DNA of 64,000 nt from Hygrophila difformis (lineage: Eukaryota > Streptophyta > Magnoliopsida > Lamiales > Acanthaceae), in the NCBI GenBank assembly GCA_030278955.1, contig JAOANR010000015.1, positions 35,124,487 to 35,188,486 of the forward strand. The letters run 5' to 3'. Positions 23,408-35,446 of the stretch are shown piece by piece. A program made the translations under genes and the position numbers. The notes under the pieces are model-generated. The model saw only the letters and a program-made list of their open reading frames with translations. It was not told where the DNA came from and searched no databases. Every line of letters begins with the position of its first letter. The first letter of the stretch is position 1.

Positions 23408-26400
23408 ATGGATTTCAAGGACTTTTCGATTATTGCATGGAACGTTTGTGGCTTGATGAGTAGGACGGCTCAAAGATGGATGGGCGAGTTGCTTCGAGAG
23501 CATAAGCCTGATGTTCTTAGCGTGATGGAGCCCAGGGGCGCATTTGAGAGGGTTAGATCGTTTTTTAGCCGCATGGGTTATACTCCTATTTTCCTTCAAG
23601 AATCTGTCGGCATGGGAGGAGGACTGTGGGTGCTGAAGGCGCTGCAATGCAGGTGTCAGGTTAATTTGGTAGACTGGCGGGACATGATGATTACCATTGA
23701 GGTGATTCAGGGCGTTTCTCGCTGGGAGGTTACATCTCTTTATGGTGATCCGAACTATCAACGTAGGAGGACCAACTGGACGGCTTTGGAGTCTCTTTCT
23801 AATGACCGGGAAGGGCCTTGGGCCATTCTTGGTGATTGGAATGAAGTCCTTATGGATGAGGATGTTCAAGGTGGGGTTTTTCTTACGGAAAGAGCATAGG
23901 AATTAAGGGACTTGGTTGATCGTTGTCAGTTACTAGAGCTCCCGACGACCGGGCCATCCTATACATGGTCCAGAATGGCGGGGGAAGGGCGTCGGATTAG
24001 CAAACGTCTTGACCGGGGGTTGGCGAACTTGGCATGGTTGGAGAAATTTGAAGAAGGAAGAATTATTCATCTTCCGAGGACGGGTTCGGATCATTGCCCC
24101 TTGAAGCTTGTCTGTGGCAACAGGGAGGGGTTTGTCCAACCACGGCCGTTCCGATGGGAGGCTATGTGGAGGACGCATGAAGGCTATAAGAATATTGTTC
24201 AAGAAGGTATACATGGTAGTACTGAGCCGCTGCAGGTTATTATACAAAAGATCCAGTTGAAGTCAATGGTTTTTAACTCTCAGACCTTTGGCCACATCCG
24301 TGATCGGAAGCAGAAATTGAAAAACCGTATCCTGGGCATTGAAAAGAGGCTAGTCCATGTCGACTCGGCTTGGCTCTGGCGGCTTCTTGGGGAGTTAAAG
24401 GATGAACTCAGTGAGGTACTCATGCAGGAGGAAATTATGTGGCATCAAAAGTCTCGCGATAAGTGGGTGAAACTGGGGGATCGTAATACAAAATATTTTC
24501 ACGCCAAAACCACGGTTCATCGCAAGAGGAGTAGGATATATGGTTTGAAGTTGGATGGTGAAACCTAGGAGGAGAATCAAGATCTTCTTCAAGCGCATGC
24601 TATTGATTTTTTCTCTAATCTTTTCAGCCCTGCTACTCTTCAGCCGACAGGGACTGATCTGCCATCCCTTCAGGCAATCAGCGAACAGCAGCAGCGGGAG
24701 TTGGCAACCACCTTGACGGGGGATGAAGTGGACCGAGCGCTGCATTCCATGCGGTCATGGGCGGCTCTGGGGCCGGATGGCTTCCCGGCGGGATTTTTCA
24801 AAGAATACTGGGACTTGTTGCGCCCTAAGGTATTGGAGATGGTGTTTCGAGTGGCAGCCACCCGTCGCCTACCAGAGGGCCTTGCTCATGCCCATGTTTG
24901 TTTATTACCGAAGGTGGAAGTGCCTATGACTATTCAACAATTTCGGCCTTTAACTTTGTGTAATGTAACGTTCAAATTAATTACCAAGGTGTTGGTAAAT
25001 CGACTGCGGCCTATTCTTTGTGATATCATTTGCCCTTTCCAATCGGCATTCCTTCCCGGTCGGGGCATAGCGGATAATGGCATTTTACTCCAAGAGATCG
25101 TGTCTTCATTAGAGAGTTCTCGTACCATGTCCCGGGCGGCTGTTTTCAAAATTGATTTGACCAAGGCCTTTGATACTGTGTCGTGGGAATTTTTAGATCT
25201 TTGTCTGCAGGAACTTGAGCTCCCTCTGGGGTGTCGGGAGTTGATCATGGAATGTGTTTCTTCTTCCAGCTTCTCCATTAATTGGAATGGTTCACCAGTG
25301 GGTAATATTAAAGCTTGTAGGGGTTTGCGACAGGGGGATCCTTTGTCGCCCTACTTATTTGTCATTGTAATGGAAAAGCTTTCAAGGACTATTGTTGAGG
25401 AAGTCGATCATGGACGATGGATGCCGATTGTTCTAAGTCCTGGTGGGCCGAACATCTCTCATCTCATGTTTGCCGACGATGTTATTCTTTGTTCTAGATT
25501 GTGAGAGGATAGTATCAAGGTGGTGGCCGAGGTCTTGCGCAGGTTCGGCTCTCGGTCTGGTCTCCTTATGAGCGCTAACAAATCTGTGGCCTATTGTTCT
25601 CCGGGGGCGAACGCTACTGAGATTGGTTGGATTAATCAACATCTGGGTATACCTGTTGGAGGTGATTTGGGGCGCTACTTAGGCTTCCCAATTATTCATG
25701 GGCGAATGAAGATTGCCCACTTTGATTGGCTTATACAGAAACTTGAGAGAAAAATGAGTACTTGGTCGGCCTTCTTGCTTAATAAGGCTGGCCGTATTAC
25801 GAAAGCTAGAGCTGTGTTGTCATCTCTCCCGGTATATGTCATGCAAGTTCATCTTCTCCCAGTAGGTGTTTGCAACAAAATTGATCAGTTGGTTAGACGA
25901 TGGATTTGGAAAGGTGCCGGGGATAGGGGGCTCCATTTGGTGAATTGGGAAACTTTGACTCGGCCAAGAAGGTTTGGCGGTCTAGGTCTTCGTGCGGCAC
26001 GAAACATGAATATGGCCTTGATTGGTAAGCTTGTCTGGGATCTTGTTATGAATCCTCAAAAATTATGGGTGCAAGTTCTACGTCAGAAATATGGTTTGGC
26101 GGCGGGTTTGTTTCCCACGTCTCATTACCGGGGAACTAAAGTCTGGAAGGCAATCTGCAAAGTTTCAACGACTTTGAGTAAAGGATACGGGATTCGCATT
26201 GGAAGAGGAGATAGCCTGTTTTGGTTTTCAAATTGGTGGCGGGGAGAATACTTGGCTACCAAGGTCCCTTATGTTCATTATAATGATGTGGGGTATCAGA
26301 TCAAAGATGTTGTTGGTGAGGGTCGCTGGCAATTGGAGATCCTGTATTCAATACTTCTAGAGGATGTCAAGCAAGCTCTTCAAGCTTTGCCAGTGCCTCA

Positions 26401-27478
26401 TTTAAATGAAAATATTCCAGACTTGATTCATTGGAGGCTGGATAAGGGTGGAAGCTATACGGTTAGTTCAGGTTACTCTTTTCTTGCGAATGATGAGGTG
26501 CTACCAATGAATTGGCTTTGGCTTTGGCGTGCAGGAATACCTGAGAAGTTGGGTGTCTTATTATGGCTGATTAGTCACACTTCATTGCCTTGTAACATGC
26601 TGCGATACCGCCGTGGTATGGCGCCTTCGCCACTTTGCTCGATTTGTGGTGTAGGGATTGATGATTGGAAGCATTCACTCTTTACATGCCGCTGGGCTAA
26701 GGAGGTCTGGAGACACTCGGGTTGTCATGTTCTGGGGAGTGTGGCTCTTGTGCCGGATGATGAGGCACGGTTGTGGCTCAAACGGGCGGTCGACATTTGG
26801 GGGAGGACGTTTCTTGCTTACCTCTGGATTGTCTGGTGCGAGCGCAACAGGAGGCTCTTCAGGGGGAAAGAATCAACGCTGGTTTCATTGTATTACAAAG
26901 CGGGCATCTTCAAGAGGGCGTTGGACAGAGCTGCTGCACGAGCAGTGACTATGCCTCGAGAGAGTCGCATGGTGAAGTGGAAGGATGAGGAGGGGCCGGG
27001 CTTGTTTCTCCATACTGATGGGTGCGTGTTGCATGATCCCCACCGCTCGGGATATGGTGCAGTTCTTCGGCAGAGTGATGGGTCGTGGGTTGGAGCGTGT
27101 AGCGGGCAGCTTGGGCCTCGCCCAATTCTGGAGGTGGAGCTCTCGGCTCTATGGCGTGGTCTGGTGTTGGCTCGACAGCTTGGTGTTCCAGTCAAAGTTT
27201 GTTATGTTGATTCTTTGGAGGTGGTTCGGTTGCTTACCCGTATGATCTCCAATCGACACATCTTGTGGCCGTTGATAGCAAATGTTAAGGAGGAACTGGA
27301 GCTCATCCCTGAGTGCGTGGTGCGCCATGTCTTCAGGGAAGGGAACCAAGTGGCGGATGCGCTAGCTAAATTGGCGGCTAGGGAAGTTGCGCTTTTCACT
27401 TCATGGGCGTACCCTCCAGATGCTGTGAAATGCTTCGTGGACATGGATGCCGGTGGTGAAGTCTTTTTGAGACATTGA
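23408..27478 (+). pseudogene. LINE ORF2 (endonuclease, reverse transcriptase, zf-RVT, RNase H) with three in-frame stops
   Basis: One continuous frame of about 4.1 kb, broken only by TAG at 23897-23899, TAG at 24566-24568 and TGA at 25502-25504. I see no frameshift. Domains in order: AP endonuclease (NVCGL near the start, GDWNEV near 23840, SDHCPL near 24090); reverse transcriptase (FLPGRG near 25050, RQGDPLSPYLF near 25330, catalytic FADDV near 25470); a cysteine-containing zf-RVT region (CSICGVGIDDWKHSLFTC near 26640); and a C-terminal RNase H with HTDGC at 27013, VELSALW and YVDS. The first two stops lie in the endonuclease and linker, the third just after the RT active site. Confidence 0.95.
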
Positions 27479-27933
27479 TTGTTTTCCTTTCCTTTTTTTG
27501 TTTTTTTGCATGCCTTTTCTTTTTTTCTTGCATGTTTGCTCGCCTTTTCAGGCTGTATCACCCAAAAAAAAAGTATGATTTTATTAGAATCGTCTAATAA
27601 TATAATTTTAAATTATATAATTTGAGATAGTATTAAGCATTAGAATAAGTGTATTGGATTGGAGGGAGTATTATGCCCAATATTATTGGGATTGGAGGGA
27701 GTATTCATTATTGTTATACTTGTAGTCTTCTAGTAGAATAGTAGAAGTACTATAGTATGTTCTGTTGTTTCGTATTCATGTGCATATTAAATCTGTCAAT
27801 GGGTTACAGATTACTAAATTACTAGATTTTTTCGCCCGCTGCGCATGGGTGTTGAACTTATATGAGTTTATAAAATGAGTATATAATTTTTTTTTGGATT
27901 ACATGAGATTAACAACGAACATTGCCAAAAATA

Positions 27934-28074
27934 TTACTTCGAGCATAGCCGAAGAGTTTGATCTGCGGGCCTTTTCTGATCGAGTTTTTTTTATTCTTTC
28001 ATTCATTCTTTCTTCCAATTTTTTCTTATTTTTCTTATTGTTTTAGCCGCCTTCAGGCATTATTTACCAAAAAA
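27934..28074 (+). mobile_element. Severely 5'-truncated LINE insertion, about 140 bp
   Basis: A 16-bp direct repeat AACATTGCCAAAAATA at 27918-27933 and 28075-28090 brackets a short segment ending in an A tract after CCTTCAGGCATTATTTACC. This resembles the 3' end of the large LINE. Confidence 0.85.
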
Positions 28075-28349
28075 AACATTGCCAAAAATAATTCTTCATC
28101 AATATGTTGTAACAGAGTTTGCTACATCAGCATCCTTTTTGTTCTTAAGCTCCCGACAGTCGGTTACGTTGTTCTTCAACCATGTTGACAATGTCATCAC
28201 AACCTCAATTATCTTCACAATTCTATCAAAACTAGACCTAGCAATGTCTTTGCATTATTAAGGTTCTAAAAATATTATTTTACTCGCTGATATGCTGTCC
28301 ATTTTGATTATTATCTCAATAGTTTTTAAAGAATATTATTTATGTATTT

Positions 28350-28455
28350 TGGGCATATACCGGGTATCTCCACACCACATTGGGCCTAAACTAATTCCTT
28401 GAGGATCTGCTGGGTATTTAACTGTTGTCTCTCCCAAAGCATAATTTTGCATATA
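28350..28455 (-). repeat. SINE-like repeat family X, minus-strand copy
   Basis: Shares CCGGGTATC, CCACATTGGGCCTAA, CTTGAGGATCTGCTGGGTATT and TCTCTCCCAAAGCA with the copies at 18290-18545. Confidence 0.6.
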
Positions 28456-28498
28456 TACAAAAAGCAAACTAATTCTAAGATTGTTTTGGGGATTTAGA

Positions 28499-28676
28499 GG
28501 ATGGAGGGCTTGGCCTAGTGGTCAAGTTCCCGATCTCCTAACATATGAATTGGGGGTTCGATTTGCCACCCGACCCCTATCCGGCTATCCCACCTGTTTC
28601 ACATTTGTAATTTGTGTGCTATGGGCTCCTACCATCTATTTCCTAGCCTGTTTAGGCTGTTAAGCAAAAGAAAAAT
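28499..28676 (+). repeat. tRNA-derived SINE
   Basis: An RNA polymerase III A box TGGCCTAGTGG at about 28512 and a B box GGGGTTCGATTTG at about 28553, about 30 bp apart, are followed by a tRNA-unrelated body ending in AGGCTGTTAAGC and an A-rich tail. Confidence 0.88.
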
Positions 28677-29946
28677 TTAATAATTCACCACACATTATTT
28701 AAACTTTTTTGTTATCTTTCATTCATTAAATTTTATAAATGGATTTTACATTTTTGTTTCAATTAGTTTTTATGGACTAATCTTAATTTTATAATTAATA
28801 AATTTTAATTATAATTACTTTTTGATTATACGTTAAGTTTCAAAAATATTATGGAGATTATGAAAATTTTTTGGTAGTGATTATAGGAATTAGTGTTTAC
28901 TATAATATTTTGAAGTTATTATTAGTATGTATTTTAAAATTTAACGATAAATAGAAATATAACTCTCAAAACTATAAAAATTTTAGTTCATATACCAATC
29001 AGGCAATCAGATGGTTGTCGTTGAGCTGCAATCAGTTCTTGGATGTAATTTAGGTCATAAAATTTGATTTAGTCTTCCATATTTGTCTTTACCATAGTTT
29101 GGCGCTACTTTCGTATAATTTGTCATCAATATTTTTAGTTGTCAAACTTTGTACACTTCAGAAATTTCTTGATGTATGATTTGATTAGGAAATTTTTATA
29201 GAGTAAATTTTTCTTTCTTCAAAAGAATCACAAAGGCGTGCATAAGATTTCGCCATATAATGAGATGCATCTGATTGTACTGTTATATTAATCATTATGT
29301 CAATATTGTAATATAAAAACTATTTATGTAGACGTGATTATGTAGGAAATTATTATAATGTCACATGGACATAAAATAATAATAACATGCTATGATTTTC
29401 AATTCTTTATTTCATAATATACTGTAACTGTCCCGTAAATGATTCACTTTTACAATCATTCTCCAATCATATTTGTTTTATTGAGTGAATCCAATCTATC
29501 ATACTTTATTATATTTGTCATTTCTCTTAAATTTGAATAATAATTTAATATTGGAGAATGAATCCAAAAAGAGTTATTAATCATTGAATATAAAATTGTT
29601 GGATAATAATTTTATTGATTATTCCCTAATTATTACAATTAGTTATTTCGGTAAAGCAGTAGCCATTTTTTTATGCTTATATCATAAATCACATTAGCAA
29701 TCTGTTCAACTATCATAGAATGATCATTCATCGGATTTTCTCTTTTTCTTGCTAATATATCATCTAATATATTTTTGGCACACCATTATAAGTATAATAC
29801 ATATTTTTAATGCTATGCATGTTTCAATGCAAAGAAAAACACTATTTGACAATCATATATTTAACCTTTTGGGTCTTTACATTTTTCTTGGCAATAGATC
29901 AACATATGACACGTAAAATCGACTAATACATTTCCTGAAATTTTAA
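28677..29946. other. AT-rich spacer
   Basis: No gene, terminal repeat or RNA was recognised. If the minus-strand Helitron is real, this is part of its interior. Confidence 0.4.
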
Positions 29947-31670
29947 TCTATATCTATATAAAAGTAATATAGTCTAATTTCCCCCCACTTTCCCACCCCC
30001 TTTTTTCAACAACTCATCCACCTATTCTCTCCCCTTTTCAACAACCTAAATCATATATGAAAATAATTAAAATAAAAATTCTAAATCTAAAATCTTATAT
30101 TTAATTTATTAGTCTAAACAGATGAAAAAAAATAGATTATCTTGATATATATTTTGGGATTTGAATTTAAATCTAATATTCAATTTCTTAGTCTAAAAGA
30201 AAAAAAATCTAATATTTACTTTCTTATATATTTTATATCTATATTATCCTAATAAAACCTTAATATAATATGATAATATATTTAACCATAATATTACATA
30301 TTTTTAGAAGATCACTTCCATTCTTCTAAGATTTGAAACCATAAAATTCATTCTCATTGAGATCAAATAAATATATATATATATATAATATTTATATCTA
30401 TAATATCCTAATAAAATCTTAATAAAATATTATAATATCTTTAATTTATACTATTATATATTTTAGATGATCACATCAAATCCTATTCCACCACTCCTAT
30501 TGCTCTATAAATAATTCATTCATTTATCTAATCTTACGGTGGTCTTAAAGTTCTCCTCATCTCATATTTTATTTCTTTATTCTTATTCTCCATTATTTTC
30601 TTATGTCTTCTTAACTTTGATTTTATATTTAAACATTTGTTTTTGTTTCCCACATCATTGTTTTCCTAATATTTATTTTGTTTCAGGTTAATTTTTCTTT
30701 TTTTTGTTGCAAAATATTCTTCATCTTTATATTCATGTAAGAATTTTTTTTCTTTCTGTTACTCTGCGTGTGAATAATATTAATAAGTTTTTTTTTAAAA
30801 AACGTAATGTTAAATATATATTTTTAATGCTTTTCCATTGTCTTTTGCAGGATTACATGTTGTTGTTGTTGTAATGCAGGATTGCAATGAAGTCATATTC
30901 TATAATTTGTTTTTGTCATTCTAATTTGGATACTACTAAAAATTATTTCTATAGCATAAAGTTTGTTTTATATTGATTTTATTTTTGTTTGTTTGTTGTC
31001 TTTATTCGTGTTTTGAATAGTGAAAAAAAATTGAAGAGTGTAAATTTGGAGATGTTCCCCTTTATTTGTTGTATTTTTTTTCTTTTGTTAATAGATTATT
31101 CACATTTTGATATTTTGTCTTTTGGATACAATTTTTATATATTTTTTGTATTGATTTAAGTTCACTATAAAATATAAAAACAACAATAATTTAATTGAAT
31201 TGGAAAAATTGGGAAGATAATCCAATAAATTAAATACTTACCCTGCAAAATTTAAATTAGGTAATAATATAATTATAATAATTTTTAAAAATTTTGGCAA
31301 ATTGATATCTGCTTTAATTAAAATTCAAATTCAATCCGTAGAATTTAAATGGAAGTTTATGTGGAATTCATTATTAAGATTTGTATGTAGAACATAAATT
31401 CTTTTATTCAACTAATTAAAATTAAAATATTAATAAATACCTTATTAGCCATTAGAACTTAAATGTCCGGCTAAAGTTGAAATCTTAATTTGGCATTAAT
31501 TAACTTTCTTTTTACTTTTAATTAGTGATGTAATATAAATTTATTTTATATTTAATTTTATGAATATATATATATATATATGGTATTTTTATTACCTTTT
31601 AAGATATATGATTTAAAGATATTATTCATATCATATATAGAGTATTTTTTTAAGTTAATAATATATACTA

Positions 31671-31926
31671 CATCTGTTTTTTAATAACTGCATCATTCCT
31701 ACATTTTATGCAATCCAAGATATATTTTTAACTATTAATAACTCTAACTATATATAAGTAACAATTACAAAAATTTTATATTCTGAAACTACGTGATTAG
31801 ATGAATTTAACAATATCTCACCTCACTATCTTTTTCTTATATAACTATGTTAAAAAAATTAATCAAAGTTACTCAATAAATAGTAATTACTATATAAATG
31901 GTTCAGTTATTTGAGAACGGATGAAG
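31671..31926. mobile_element. Stowaway-type MITE, degenerate
   Basis: TA-flanked termini CATCTGTTTTTTAATAAC.. and ..TTATTTGAGAACGGATGAAG, with the family's internal TAGATGAATTTAACAATATCTCAC block. Confidence 0.65.
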
Positions 31927-32157
31927 TATCTTCTACCATTGTCATTTAAACTCGCCTCATTATAACTGAATTTTGAAATCCACAACAAATGAGTTTAAAC
32001 ACTGGATTATATAATACTTAATAGTAGTAGTTGGGGAATAGAGAATGATTTAAATTAGTTATTTATTTTTTCCAACTCTTTATTTGGTATACTGATTTGT
32101 GATTATTCTAAAATATTTTAATTTGTTATTATTCTAAAATATTTTAATCCAATTTTA

Positions 32158-32842
32158 AAATAGTTGGGGGTTTTAGGCAGCTGGCCCACGGAGGGGCGGG
32201 CTTTCGGCCCAGCCCAACCCACAGGCGGATTGCGGGTCAGGTGGTCTTTTTAATTAAGTAAAAAATAAATTTTTTATTATAAAATGTTTTTATTTATTTA
32301 AATTTAATATATTATCTAATTTAAAATTAAAAGTATTTTTGAAAAAATTAAAATATTTTTTATATTCTTTTTTAAAAAATTAGCTTTAATCTAATATAGA
32401 AAGTAATATTTTTTTTGTGGAACTATAAAAAGTAATATAAATAACCTAATAGATATGTACCGACCAAAAAATTGTTTTAGTTTAATTTAGTTAGCATCAA
32501 GTCAATTTCATAATTCTTTAGTAGTATTTTACAAAAATAATGTATAAAATTAAATTATATATTATCAAATTAGCGTTATATGATTTAAAATAACATCTAA
32601 CCAACAAACATTAATACAATCATTATGTTATTTAACTTTCAAAGCAAACTTAAAAAATATAAAAAAAAATAAAAAAATAGCTTGGCCCGCAAGCTGACCC
32701 GCACCCGCCGCATGCTTGCCCTAGCGACGACAGGTTCAGACTGGCTTCCAAATGAGCATCTATTTGTTCAACCCAACACAACATTTAGGGAAGGTGGGGT
32801 GGGCTGGCTAACGGGCCCAACCAATTTTTGACATCTTTATGT
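32158..32842. mobile_element. hAT-like non-autonomous element
   Basis: Two GC-rich ends (CAGCTGGCCCACGGAGGGGCGGGC near the left; GGCTGGCTAACGGGCCC followed by AACCAATTTTTGACATC at the right) flank an AT-rich middle in roughly inverted arrangement. The right end resembles the TGTCAAAA.. termini of plant hAT MITEs. Boundaries are approximate. Confidence 0.5.
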
Positions 32843-33718
32843 AAAGTAAGTATCATATATTTATATGTAAGTTATTACTTAATATTAAAGGTATAATAAC
32901 ACTCCAAAAATAAGAGAAAAAACTAATTTGATATTCAACTATTTTTAACTTCGTTTAATTGAATAAATATAATATGAGAATTATGAATTAATTATTAAAT
33001 TTATATTTGTCACTGCACGTTTATGTTCACAATGTTATAAGATTATATTTTCTTCTTTTTTTCTTTTCTTTTTTTCCATCTCTATTACCATTATTCATGA
33101 TTATAATTTTGCTATGTTTCTTTGCATTACTTTAAGTTCACATAAAGTCGAAGAACAACATTGATTTGGGAAAATTGGGAAAATAAATCTAATAAACCGA
33201 AAGACGAATGTACTACATGATGACATTTATAAATTAAGTAATGATTACAAATATATCTAGCAAAATGATATATTAAAAAATGTAAAATCAAATATATTAC
33301 AAAAATTTTTATTGTAAATTTATAAATTAAGTAATGTAAAATTGTTATGTGCTAAATCAATCAAATAAGAAGATTATAAAAATAGTTTAACTGTCAAAGT
33401 TGCTAAACCACTTTGTCATATTTTTACTTACAAACCACTTTGTCATATTTTTCTCAATAATGTGGTTAGAAAATTGGCATAACCCAAAATTACGTAATAA
33501 AATATTTAAAAACTGAAAATATTATGTTATTTTTTTTTCAATGTAAATTTTACTTCCCGCGCATTGCGCGGGCGGGTATGCTAGTAAACTTAAAAATATA
33601 AAATTTAGGATTATGTTCTTAAGTATTTATTTTCAAAGCATCAAAAGAAAAAATGGTAACATAAATTCACTGCGCGTTTCGAAGTGGACAAAAAAAAAAA
33701 AACAAAACAAAGGAAGCA

Positions 33719-34459
33719 TTTAGATGACACGTGACAGCTTGTGTGGTATTTTTTAGAGGATGATGTGGCGTTTGTGATGTGTCATGATGAGAGCGTTGAT
33801 ATGTTTGATCATGTTATATAATGATTTACAAATATAACATTGATTTGATATTTTTTAATAAGAATGAAGATAAAAAATATAAGATATAATAAGAACAATA
33901 CAGTCTGCACATATCAAAAAGTATTCAGGATTTATTATAAGAGATATAATATATAAAGTTAAAGAATTTATAATATATTGTTATAAAAAAATTTATATAT
34001 ATAATTTCAATTAATATTTATAAAATATAAAATATAATACTATAATTTAATTTGTTTTCAATTTATATCTTTTTAAAATACATAGAAAGATTTGCTCAAG
34101 ATTTTTTTTAATTAATATATAGATTTTTTTTCTAAATATAGATGAAATCTTAGAAATATATTTTTTAAGAAGATTTAGATTAAATTTAGTTCATGATTTA
34201 TTATATAGATGACACGTGGCAACTTGTGGTATTTTTGAGAGGATGATGTGGCGTTTATGATGTGTCTTGATTAGAGCCGTTGATATGTTTAATCATGTTT
34301 AATGATTTACGGATATAACCTTGATTTGATATTTTTAATGAGAATGAAGATAAATATATTATCAATATCCTATATCAAGTATCGAGCAATCCGAGATACA
34401 ATAAGGGTAATACGGTCTGCACATGTCAAAAAGTATTCAGGATTTATTATATAGATAGA
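33719..34459. repeat. Pair of about 240-bp direct repeats (Helitron 5'-terminal regions on the minus strand)
   Basis: 33719-33940 and 34204-34459 share GATGACACGTG, GGATGATGTGGCGTTT, TCTGCACAT and CAAAAAGTATTCAGGATTTA and are separated by about 260 bp of AT-rich sequence. Both end toward a minus-strand Helitron-like start. Confidence 0.8.
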
Positions 34460-35446
34460 TTAAGTAGGTAATATTTTGATATTTTTAAATCCCAGCAGCG
34501 TTAATTTACGTAGATTTAGCCGATCTACCTTGCCTAAAACAGTGGACTATAATCCTCATCAATTTCAGGATAGAAAATATATACTATTAATAATAAGAAT
34601 TCTACGCAACATAATTAGATGACGAGATCTTGTTCAACCATCAACCCACCTGCACCACCAACACACTCACACACACACACATTAAAAAAAATTCAGTTAC
34701 GGCACAATCCTTTAAGGGTATGTGTGTGCATATGTGTGTGCAGATATCATAAAAAAACATACGACTCATCATATAAATCATTTTTTACATGCATGTATAG
34801 TATTTCACATCATACAAAACATATAATCTCATTCCCTTTAAGGGTATGTGTGTGCAGATATCATAAAAAAATATACGACTCATGATATAAATCATTTTTC
34901 ACATGCATGTATTTCACATCATACAAAACATATAATCTCATTCACGACAGAATCTCCTCTCATTCTCATAAATCATAACATTATTATTAGTATGCATGAA
35001 TGGTCCAATGGACAACCTTAAAATTTTCGACACTCATGCAGAATAATAACAATAATGCAATAATATGCAGAATCTTAAGTCCATGGATCGCAATCGCATG
35101 ACAACAATTGCTGCTCAATTATTACACTTTTACTTGTACTTAACAGGAGCTTTATTTGATTTATTGCTTATTTGAATCCTTAACAGGTATGTAGAAGCAC
35201 AAGCATTACTCCATAAATTAAAACTCATGAGGGAATTAAGATCGCCATTCGCCAACACCATGTTTACAATAATTAATGATCACACAATACATATTTGTAT
35301 GTTTATATATATCATAGTAACAAAAATAAAATATACTTCATATATTCATAACACAAGGCCACCAAAACAAAGGGCTAATTTTAAATCAAATTCGCAGGCT
35401 TCATCATCGATGATTGATTGTCACTACTGCCTATATAGTCGTCGCT
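34460..35446. other. Region downstream of the ABCG gene
   Basis: No gene was seen. It includes a diverged tandem duplication at about 34709-34943 (motifs TTTAAGGGTATGTGTGTGCA, CAGATATCATAAAAAA, ACATGCATGTAT, CACATCATACAAAACATATA) and the likely 3' UTR of the ABCG transporter near 35250-35446. Confidence 0.6.

Larger units (their letters stand above)
21261..27570 (+). mobile_element. Full-length LINE (L1-type, RNase H-bearing) retrotransposon
   Basis: The element is bounded by a 14-bp direct repeat AAGTATGATTTTAT at 21247-21260 and 27571-27584 and ends in an A tract after GGCTGTATCACCC. It holds ORF1 (21282-23338) and ORF2 (ATG 23408 to 27478). Including a 687-bp hAT-type insertion plus its 8-bp duplication, it is 6,310 bp, so about 5.6 kb originally. 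The target-site repeat and near-intact frames indicate a relatively young insertion. Confidence 0.95.
21170..27669. mobile_element. Stowaway-like MITE that received the full-length LINE
   Basis: The sequence before the LINE (TATCTCCCAATAATTTGGC..) and after it (..GATTGGAGGGAGTA near 27654-27670) look like the two ends of one MITE of about 190 bp, split by the LINE. Confidence 0.45.
29947..33584 (+). mobile_element. Non-autonomous Helitron, 3.6 kb
   Basis: The 5' end TCTATATCTATATAAAAGTA follows an A. The 3' end is a perfect 7-bp-stem hairpin CCCGCGC-ATT-GCGCGGG (33556-33572), 8 bases, then CTAG at 33581-33584 followed by T. These are canonical Helitron termini. No Rep/helicase coding sequence is present. 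A Stowaway (31671-31926) and a hAT-like element (about 32158-32842) are nested inside. Confidence 0.88.
27822..34459 (-). mobile_element. Putative Helitron on the minus strand, with another Helitron nested inside
   Basis: On the minus strand a 5' end TCTATCTATATAATAAATC begins at 34459, and a 3' end reading ..GGGCGAAAAAATCTAG ends at 27822, preceded by a GC-rich imperfect hairpin. The flanks are A and T, the expected Helitron target context. Pairing of these two ends is an inference; they may belong to different copies. Confidence 0.45.

Noticed and set aside
23321..23869. Minus-strand frame of 182 codons
   Set aside because: Antisense to the LINE endonuclease domain.
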